DNA from: Spirochaetales bacterium
Lineage (GTDB): Bacteria; Spirochaetota; Spirochaetia; DSM-27196; SLST01
DNA: 18,825 nt
Assembly (NCBI GenBank): GCA_028284845.1
Contig: JANQQY010000560.1
Coordinates: 1 to 18,825 of the forward strand
Direction: 5' to 3'
Part shown: positions 12,995-18,825 of the stretch, piece after piece
How positions within the stretch are numbered: position 1 is the stretch's first letter
How the letters are laid out: every line of letters starts with the position of its first letter
Notes under the pieces: generated by a model
What the model saw: the letters and a program-made list of their open reading frames with translations, nothing else
What the model was told of the DNA's origin: nothing
Databases searched by the model: none
Position numbers and translations under genes: made by a program

Positions 12995-14506
12995 ATGACT
13001 CGTTATCTCGGCTTCGTCCTCGCTTCTGTCCTCCTGCTCTTCGTACCAGCCCTGATCGTAGCGGAGATCGTCGTTGAAGAGCAGGTGTCTCTTGGTGAGG
13101 GAGACCCCGGTGAGATCCTTCGCGGAACCGCGATCATCCAGAGCGTGGGCGATGCCGAGGATGCAGTGAGTGCTATCGCCAGCGACTCCGCGCTCAGGAT
13201 TGACCCGGAGAGCTTCACGATCGGACCCTCGGAGCGACGTACGCTTTCGATCAGCCTTACGCTGCCTGAGTCGGAAGAGCGAGAGATCGTTCGGTTGATC
13301 ACCTTTCTGCCGGAGAACGGAGACCCAGTGATCACGGTCGTCCGAGCACGCATTCGTAGCGCGGAGGCCGGAGAACCGGCGCAGTCATCCGCCAGGGAAC
13401 TGGCGCAGTCATCCGCCAGGGAACCGGCGCAGTCATCCGCCGCAGCAGCACCAATCGCCACGATCGATCTCTACATGGACGCGACCTGCTCCAAGTGCAG
13501 GGCTCTGGCGGATCAGGACGTGAGGGCATTGATCGGCTCGCTCTCAATCACCGTTGCAGAGCACGACATCATGGTTCCAAAGAGTACCGACGAGCTCATC
13601 GCCCGCCTGACGGCGGCAGGAGTCGAGCTCGCAGAACTGCCGGTGGCTATCATTACTCCCTCTCGCAACGCGGACGAGCCGGATGTCGCATCGCCTCTCA
13701 TCTTCCAGGGCTTCGATCAGATCGTGAGCGGCATTGAAACAGCACTCCAAACCCCCGGCGGGATTGAGAGAATGCCGCTCCAGGACGCCGCCGAGATCTC
13801 AGATATCCTGACACTCGGCGCCGTGATTGGCGCCGGTCTCCTTGATGGGATCAACCCGTGTGCGTTCAGCACGATGCTCTTCCTGATCTCGATGCTTGCG
13901 GTTGCCGGACGGACACGCAGGGAGATTCTGGTGATCGGCGTTGTCTATTCACTCACTATCTTTGGTGGCTACGTGGCTGCGGGCTTTGGCCTCTTTGCCG
14001 GCGTTCGCACTCTTATGGTGTTTCCAACACTCGTCGCCGTGATGCGGTGGACCCTCTTCGCACTTCTCCTCGTGCTCTCGGCACTCAGCTTTCGCGATGC
14101 CGCGCTTGCAGGCCAGGGCCGGACCTCAGAAATGACACTGCAGCTTCCGGACACATTCAAGCGGCGCGTTCACGCAGTCGTCCGATCCGGGACCAGGAGC
14201 GCATCGCTGGTTGGAGGGACGGTTGCTCTGGGCATTGGCGTCACAATCTTTGAGTTCTCCTGCACAGGGCAGGTCTATGTCCCGGTCATTATGCATCTCG
14301 CACGAACCGGATCGGGAACAGCGGTCGGGCTCCTACTCCTCTACAATGTGGCGTTTATCATTCCGCTCTTGATCGTCTTTGGTCTTGCCTATACCGGGAT
14401 TTCGATGAAAAGAGTCGGGTCGATCTTTGGTGAGCGGCTGGTACTCGTGAAGGTGGGGTTGGCGATCGTGTTCGCCGGATTCGCGGTTCTGACGATCGCT
14501 GTCTAG
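12995..14506 (+). CDS. Exported/membrane thiol-redox protein: Ig-like region, CSKC segment, CcdA/DsbD-like domain
   Basis: This 503-residue protein begins with a signal sequence or anchor (hydrophobic 5-23). Residues about 25-121 form a beta-rich, Ig-like extracytoplasmic region with FTIGPSERRTLSISL. Three 8-residue repeats (E[PL]AQSSA[RA], 127-150) then lead to a thioredoxin-like segment with CSKC (165-168). From about 271 it is membrane-embedded, with GLLDGINPCAFSTMLFLISML (C289) and FEFSCTGQVY (C423), the paired cysteines of CcdA/DsbD transmembrane domains, which pass reducing equivalents across the membrane. The CSKC segment could accept electrons from C289/C423, as the gamma domain does in DsbD, but here it is N-terminal. 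The target is unknown. The ATG is about 15 nt after a strong -10 box, with no Shine-Dalgarno site. The stop is 2 bp from the convergent ATPase stop. Confidence 0.8.
   Translation: MTRYLGFVLASVLLLFVPALIVAEIVVEEQVSLGEGDPGEILRGTAIIQSVGDAEDAVSAIASDSALRIDPESFTIGPSERRTLSISLTLPESEEREIVRLITFLPENGDPVITVVRARIRSAEAGEPAQSSARELAQSSAREPAQSSAAAAPIATIDLYMDATCSKCRALADQDVRALIGSLSITVAEHDIMVPKSTDELIARLTAAGVELAELPVAIITPSRNADEPDVASPLIFQGFDQIVSGIETALQTPGGIERMPLQDAAEISDILTLGAVIGAGLLDGINPCAFSTMLFLISMLAVAGRTRREILVIGVVYSLTIFGGYVAAGFGLFAGVRTLMVFPTLVAVMRWTLFALLLVLSALSFRDAALAGQGRTSEMTLQLPDTFKRRVHAVVRSGTRSASLVGGTVALGIGVTIFEFSCTGQVYVPVIMHLARTGSGTAVGLLLLYNVAFIIPLLIVFGLAYTGISMKRVGSIFGERLVLVKVGLAIVFAGFAVLTIAV
13373..13444 (+). 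repeat. Three tandem 24-bp repeats within the thiol-redox gene
   Basis: Three in-frame 24-bp units lie at 13373-13396, 13397-13420 and 13421-13444. The first two differ by one base (GAACC versus GAACT), and the third differs only at its last bases. They encode EPAQSSAR, ELAQSSAR and EPAQSSAA, a flexible linker between the Ig-like region and the CSKC segment. The near identity suggests recent slippage duplication. Confidence 0.92.
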
Positions 14507-14508
14507 AG

Positions 14509-15459
14509 CTACCCGTTTGTTTTGGACTCAGGTGTCGTTTGATCCGATTGGTCGGCATCAGCTGCCGGCGACGACTCAGGCGTAATCACCAGCCGACCAC
14601 CCTCACTAAAGACGCGCAGCTTGCTCTCCGGCGCAATTCCCAAACGTTCCATCTCGATCGCGGGCAACTGGAGCCGACCGACCTTGTCGACGATGACGAA
14701 CTCGTCGTGCGTCTCGTCCGAGTCAGGAAACAGCGCGTTGTTGTCGGCCTCTTTGTCGTGTTCATACGCCTCGACGTACGACGTGCGTCGCAGGAACTCA
14801 CTTGAGGTCTTGCCGTCGCGGATGGCGACAACACGATCGACGTTCTGACTGAGCTGCCGATCGTGAGTGACAATGACGATCGTTACCCCGAGTTCACTAT
14901 TGAACCTTCGAAAAACATCCATGATGGCGTCAGTCGTGGCGGTGTCTACTGCACCGGTAGGCTCATCGGCGAGAAGGAGCGGCGGGCGATTCGCGAGACC
15001 GATTGCTATCGCCACACGCTGCTGCTCTCCACCGGAGAGCTGATTGAGTTTGCTTTTTGCTCGATGAGAAAGCCCAACCATCTCGAGCAACTCCCGAGCC
15101 CATTCGCGCTTCCGCTTGCCTGCAATCTGCATAGGAAGCTCGACGTTCTCAACCGCAGTCAGATACGGAATCAGATTTCTGGCCGAGTTCTGCCAGACAA
15201 ATCCAATCGTTTCCCGTCGATACTCGACCAACCCATCATCGTCGAGCTTGAGAATGTTCGTTCCATTAACGTTGACCGTTCCTGCAGAGGGGAGGTCAAG
15301 ACCGCCAAGGATGTTGAGCAGCGTGCTCTTTCCGCTACCGCTGTTACCAATGATCGCCATGAGCTGGCCGTCCGGAACGGAGAGGTCGAGACCCTGAAGA
15401 GCAATGACCTCTGTGTCGAGCGTCTTGTAGATCTTGACCAGATTCTCACACTCAATCAC
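14509..15459 (-). CDS. ABC transporter ATPase with C-terminal AbrB-like domain
   Basis: This 316-residue protein has a complete LolD/MacB-type ATPase domain (1-220): Walker A GNSGSGKST (38-46), Q-loop VWQNS (88-92), signature LSGGEQQRVAIA (141-152), Walker B LLLADEP (161-167), and switch His in VTHD (197-200). A linker (221-250) leads to residues 251-293, which read like a SpoVT/AbrB swapped-hairpin: DEFVIVDKVGRLQLPAIEM then RLGIAPESKLRVFSEGGRLVITP. An acidic, polar tail follows. The extra domain could mediate dimerisation or regulation, or bind DNA; none is shown by sequence. The start is GTG at 15459, overlapping the other ATPase's stop by 8 bp, with GGAG about 9 nt upstream. It is the last gene of the operon, ending 2 bp from the convergent thiol-redox gene. 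Confidence 0.9.
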   Translation of the reverse strand: MIECENLVKIYKTLDTEVIALQGLDLSVPDGQLMAIIGNSGSGKSTLLNILGGLDLPSAGTVNVNGTNILKLDDDGLVEYRRETIGFVWQNSARNLIPYLTAVENVELPMQIAGKRKREWARELLEMVGLSHRAKSKLNQLSGGEQQRVAIAIGLANRPPLLLADEPTGAVDTATTDAIMDVFRRFNSELGVTIVIVTHDRQLSQNVDRVVAIRDGKTSSEFLRRTSYVEAYEHDKEADNNALFPDSDETHDEFVIVDKVGRLQLPAIEMERLGIAPESKLRVFSEGGRLVITPESSPAADADQSDQTTPESKTNG

Positions 15460-16159
15460 GGGCGGGCTCCAAGGCGTCGTGCTCCACTACGAGTCCGTTC
15501 TCCATCTCCACAACGTGATCCGCGAGCTCCATCATCGCAGGATCGTGGGTCGTCATGACGACGGTGACGCCCTCCTCCTCAATCAGCCGTTTGAAGATCG
15601 CAACGATGTGAACGGCTGTCATCGTGTCGAGTTCGGCGGTCGGTTCGTCCGCGAAAATGACACGCGGTCGATGTGCTATCGCACGCGCAATGGCCACTCG
15701 TTGTTGCTCTCCGCCGGACATCTCAAACGGCCGGTGCGTCATACGCTTCTCCAGCCCAACAAGGCGGAGGCATTCGGTCACGCGTCGCTCGCGATCTGCG
15801 AGTGGCGCACCCGCAACCCGCATACGGAAGTCGATGTTCTCATACGCCGTCATGAGCGCGACGAGTGCGATCGTTTGGTAGACAAACCCAATCTCACTAC
15901 GGCGAAAGCGGTCACGCTCGTGATCACTCATCTTAATCACGTCCACGGAGCCGTACCGAATCTCGCCTCTCGTCGGTCGGTCGAGAAGCCCGAGTATGTT
16001 CAACATCGTCGTCTTCCCGGAGCCCGACTTACCCTTTACGACGGTGAGCCTCCCGGACGGAATCGTGAGCGAGACGTCCTGGATGGCAAACACATCGGTT
16101 CCTCCAACACGAAACTTGCGCTGAAGACTCTCAACATGGATCGCCCGGTCGGTACTCAT
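15452..16159 (-). CDS. ABC transporter ATPase, LolD/MacB type
   Basis: This 235-residue protein is an ATP-binding subunit for an FtsX-like permease. Walker A is GKSGSGKTT (43-51), the Q-loop is VYQTI, the signature is MSGGEQQRVAIARAI, Walker B is VIFADEPTAELD, and the switch His is in TTHDP. All catalytic residues are present; the D-loop region reads AELD instead of the usual GNLD. The ATG at 16159 overlaps the permease stop (TGATG), the same coupling seen between the CoA-transferase and the amidase; a GTG one codon upstream is possible. With the next gene it makes two different ATPases for one visible permease, so a heterodimeric ATPase pair or two alternative complexes is possible. Confidence 0.94.
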   Translation of the reverse strand: MSTDRAIHVESLQRKFRVGGTDVFAIQDVSLTIPSGRLTVVKGKSGSGKTTMLNILGLLDRPTRGEIRYGSVDVIKMSDHERDRFRRSEIGFVYQTIALVALMTAYENIDFRMRVAGAPLADRERRVTECLRLVGLEKRMTHRPFEMSGGEQQRVAIARAIAHRPRVIFADEPTAELDTMTAVHIVAIFKRLIEEEGVTVVMTTHDPAMMELADHVVEMENGLVVEHDALEPARD

Positions 16160-18825
16160 CACTCTTCCCCAAGCTTTACGGCCTGATGAATCCGAATACG
16201 GAAGAGGAAGACCGAAAGGATCACAAAGCCAAGGGATAACATAACGATGACAAAGCCCGCTATTCGAAGTTGATCAAGCGGCAAAGAGACGACGCGAATG
16301 GGGGGAACCGTCTGCTCGGCATCCCGTACCACCTGGAGAAGCGGTACAAAAAGCCGGCTCGCAAGACCGCCAATGGCGAAGCCCGCGGCGACCGCGGCTC
16401 CCGAAATGAGAAGCTGCTCCATTCCAAGCGTCGCGACGATCGCACTGCGGCTCATGCCCATCGCTCGAAAGAGTCCAAACTGCAGCGTTCGCTCGCGGAT
16501 CGAGAAGGTCCAGTAGAGGAGGAACCCAACAAAACAGACACCAAGGCTCACCAGGAATCCAAGCGAGAGGGTTCCGTTCGTGCCCTGTAACATGGGGTCG
16601 TTACGCTCGCGAATCAAATCCTGACTCGTATCGACGAAGCGTGTGGGCTGGATACCTGCCAAGATGACATTCTCGTAGAACTCGGCGCTCGAAGTCTGAG
16701 GATCAACATCTATCCAGACCTCGTATGGCTCGAGGGCTGAGTTTGCTTGAAGATAGTTGAGGTTGACGACGACCAGGTGACGCGAGCCACGTCCGGTTCG
16801 AGTAACGTGTGGATTGTACCCTGGCCAGTAATCGACCACACCGTAGACGTAGTAGATCGTGCTTGGTTGGTCTTCCCATGTCATGTAGATCGCATCGCCA
16901 AGCTCCAAGCCGGCACTCTCCATCAATGAACTCGACACGAGGGCGGCCGCGGGACTTGAGGCCAGAAGATTCAGGTAGTTGTACCAATGAGTTGGTGTCA
17001 GGTCATCCCGGAACCACGCAACCTCGCCAAAGTGATGCGGAACCACACCAAAGAGCGCTACGTTCGCAAACGAATCTCCGCCGAACTCCCGGCCCGACGC
17101 ACTAGGCTCGTAGAAAACCGGAGTAGCGAGGTTCACCCCGGGGAGCTCTTCGAAACGTCTGAATGAGGGTTCGACATATCTGCCCGTTGGCTCGGAGTCG
17201 AGCCCAACGACCGGTGGTCCTCCCGGTGTATCTGGGGAGATGCCAAAACCGGTGTCGTTGTCTACCTGCTGCCAATCCTCCTGGACGACGATGTCCGCCC
17301 CGGCATTGTAGAGCAGGCGCTCCTCAACATTCTGGTTGAGGGTTCGTGCAGCGTCGGCGTTGTAGACACCAATCGAGATGCTGAGGATCAAGAAGAGCAT
17401 CAAGAACTGGTCCTTCCCGCTGCCGCGGCCGACCTGGATAAGTGCGGCAAATACCGACGGAGGCCAGCGCTTGGACCCAATGCGATAGAGTATGCGAATG
17501 AACAGCGGGTAGATTCGCAGGAAGAGGAGTCCTACACCAATCACAAAGAGCGTGCTGACAAAAAGAAGGACCGGGTCGAGCGCGAGTTCGGTGGCTGCGA
17601 GACCAGTCAGCTCCACGATCTCTGATCGGACCTGATAGCGATAGAGCCCATAGACGGCGACGCCAACCATGGCAACGTCCAGGAAGAGTCTCTTCCAGAG
17701 CGGCTTCCCGGACGATCTCGCAAGGCGCTGCTTGTGATGAACGATCGTCGTCCGCGAGGCAGTGAGTGCAGGAATCAGGATGGTCATCAGGGCAACAAAT
17801 GAGGCAATCACAGCGTAGAGGTAGGTCCTGCTGGTGATTTCGACTTGGAGTGCTCGTCGTTGCACAAACTCGAGGAAGCCGTTGGACGCTCCCAGGATCT
17901 GGCAAATCAGAAGCCCGAGGAACGGGCCGACGAGGAGACCGGCAAGACTCAGCAGCACGCCAAGAACAACGTAGGTGAGAAACACCTGGAGCACATCAGC
18001 TCCACGACTCTTCATCAACGCAATCTCGTTGCGCTCATGGTCGATCAGAACCTGCGACACCATAAACAGGTAGAAGGCGAGCATCAGCAGGAGCGGGACT
18101 TGGAGCACCCAGAGCGTCATGGTCAGTGCACGCTCCCTCACCATGTACTGCTCAAAAATGCGAAGCGCCTGCAGTCTCACATTGAGTCCGGCGCGACGTG
18201 CCACCTGCGTGTACTCCTCCACAAAGTCAAAGAGTGGTGCAGCGTCTTCGCTCGTCAGACTCTGGTAGTCGTAGGTGTAGGACCAGGAAATCTCCAGATT
18301 TCGCGTTGGGTTGTTGTCCTGGACGAGTTCGCGTAGATCACGCTCATGAATGATAAGCATGTTCTGATATCGCCTCATGCTAAACGCCCAGTAGGGATCC
18401 GCGGGATCGGCAGCATCAACAACGCCAACGATCCGGACCGTCCGTGGGAGGGCGGTCTCAGATCGGGACGGGAAGATCGAATAGGTGCGGCCAAAAGCCA
18501 CACGCCCGGAGGCGGCGGTCTCGCGCGTGATCACCGCTTCAATAGTACGATCGCCGTCGGGCATCTCATCTGCGGGGCGCGGAAGCGTCCCCAGGGCAGG
18601 GTCGAGCCGCTCGACGATTCCAGTTGCAGAGACAAAGGAAACATTCGAGTCGTCGGCGTCCGGAGCGTCTACCGGAATCGCATTCAGGAAGTTTTGCTGG
18701 ATCACCAGCGCTTCGGTCAGCATGGGAACCGGCACACCACGGCCAACTTGCTCTTGAACAAGCCGGGAGAGCTCATCGTAGGGAGCGAGCTTATCCGCCG
18801 AAGTCGGATCGAGGTTGAGGTATCC
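16159..18825 (-). CDS. FtsX-like ABC permease, N-terminus cut by window edge
   Basis: The frame is open from the right edge, giving 888 residues with no start visible; the ATG at 18735 is internal, since coding continues upstream of it. Two FtsX-like units are seen. The first has membrane segments near visible residues 236-260, 280-310 and 335-355, with VLIDHERNEIALMKSRGA after the first helix. The second, at the C-terminus, has LGFLVSLGVCFVGFLLYWTF, then RERTLQFGLFRAMGMSR and two more helices. Extra helices lie near 380, 420 and 475, and a large extracytoplasmic domain lies between. The IxLMKSRGA and FGLFRAMGMSR elements are the cytoplasmic loops that contact the ATPase. The layout resembles YbbP-type or lipoprotein-sorting permeases, which perform mechanical work or export rather than import. 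The substrate is unknown. Confidence 0.9.
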   Translation of the reverse strand, partial: GYLNLDPTSADKLAPYDELSRLVQEQVGRGVPVPMLTEALVIQQNFLNAIPVDAPDADDSNVSFVSATGIVERLDPALGTLPRPADEMPDGDRTIEAVITRETAASGRVAFGRTYSIFPSRSETALPRTVRIVGVVDAADPADPYWAFSMRRYQNMLIIHERDLRELVQDNNPTRNLEISWSYTYDYQSLTSEDAAPLFDFVEEYTQVARRAGLNVRLQALRIFEQYMVRERALTMTLWVLQVPLLLMLAFYLFMVSQVLIDHERNEIALMKSRGADVLQVFLTYVVLGVLLSLAGLLVGPFLGLLICQILGASNGFLEFVQRRALQVEITSRTYLYAVIASFVALMTILIPALTASRTTIVHHKQRLARSSGKPLWKRLFLDVAMVGVAVYGLYRYQVRSEIVELTGLAATELALDPVLLFVSTLFVIGVGLLFLRIYPLFIRILYRIGSKRWPPSVFAALIQVGRGSGKDQFLMLFLILSISIGVYNADAARTLNQNVEERLLYNAGADIVVQEDWQQVDNDTGFGISPDTPGGPPVVGLDSEPTGRYVEPSFRRFEELPGVNLATPVFYEPSASGREFGGDSFANVALFGVVPHHFGEVAWFRDDLTPTHWYNYLNLLASSPAAALVSSSLMESAGLELGDAIYMTWEDQPSTIYYVYGVVDYWPGYNPHVTRTGRGSRHLVVVNLNYLQANSALEPYEVWIDVDPQTSSAEFYENVILAGIQPTRFVDTSQDLIRERNDPMLQGTNGTLSLGFLVSLGVCFVGFLLYWTFSIRERTLQFGLFRAMGMSRSAIVATLGMEQLLISGAAVAAGFAIGGLASRLFVPLLQVVRDAEQTVPPIRVVSLPLDQLRIAGFVIVMLSLGFVILSVFLFRIRIHQAVKLGEE

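Noticed and set aside
14551..14569. Hairpin after the thiol-redox gene (stem GTCGGCA/TGCCGGC with one wobble)
   Set aside because: No T-tract follows, and it lies inside the coding sequence of the convergent ATPase, so it is not called a terminator.
14863..16186. Long plus-strand frames (231 and 250 codons) opposite the two ABC ATPases
   Set aside because: Both ATPases on the minus strand have every catalytic motif; the opposite frames show no family features.

Overview
The window is about 18.8 kb of densely packed bacterial DNA, GC-rich by eye (roughly 55-60%). It holds fourteen protein-coding genes and no stretch over 100 bases without one. I see no rRNA, tRNA, CRISPR array, insertion sequence or phage gene. 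The host is a bacterium with a cytoplasmic molybdenum hydroxylase, c-di-GMP signalling and extracytoplasmic thiol chemistry. The sequence alone does not fix the phylum; a free-living spirochaete or a Chloroflexota-like lineage would fit, but this is a weak guess.

Layout. (1) 1-1457, minus: an oligopeptide-transporter (OPT) family permease cut by the left edge. (2) 1553-4591, plus: a tightly coupled trio of a CaiB/BaiF family III CoA-transferase, an amidase-signature hydrolase and a THEP1-like NTPase. (3) 10232 down to 4552, minus: a five-gene operon of FAD subunit, 2Fe-2S subunit, molybdopterin large subunit, cytosine-deaminase-like amidohydrolase and MocA-like cytidylyltransferase. The plus and minus operons meet tail to tail and overlap by 40 bp. 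(4) 12943 down to 10327, minus: a PAS-GGDEF diguanylate cyclase and a membrane-GAF sensor with no output domain. (5) 12995-14506, plus: an exported or membrane thiol-redox protein with an Ig-like region, a CSKC segment and a CcdA/DsbD-like membrane domain. (6) 18825 down to 14509, minus: a large FtsX-like permease cut by the right edge and two ABC ATPases, the second with an AbrB-like domain at its C-terminus.

How the parts fit. Blocks 2 and 3, and perhaps 1, look like one catabolic island. The Mo-hydroxylase would hydroxylate a nitrogen heterocycle or a similar compound, the amidohydrolase and amidase would hydrolyse C-N bonds, the CoA-transferase would activate the acid, and MocA would supply the dinucleotide cofactor. 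The NTPase may assist maturation. The substrate is unknown. Two features argue against a plain xanthine dehydrogenase/cytosine deaminase assignment: the hydroxylase appears to have Ala where bovine XDH has Glu802, and the amidohydrolase lacks the His and Glu of the cytosine-deaminase HCDE motif.

Expression signals are of two kinds. The two catabolic operons start with strong Shine-Dalgarno sites. Four other genes (OPT, GAF sensor, GGDEF, thiol-redox) have -10-like boxes so close to the ATG that their messages would be leaderless or nearly so, and none has a Shine-Dalgarno site. No convincing rho-independent terminator was seen.
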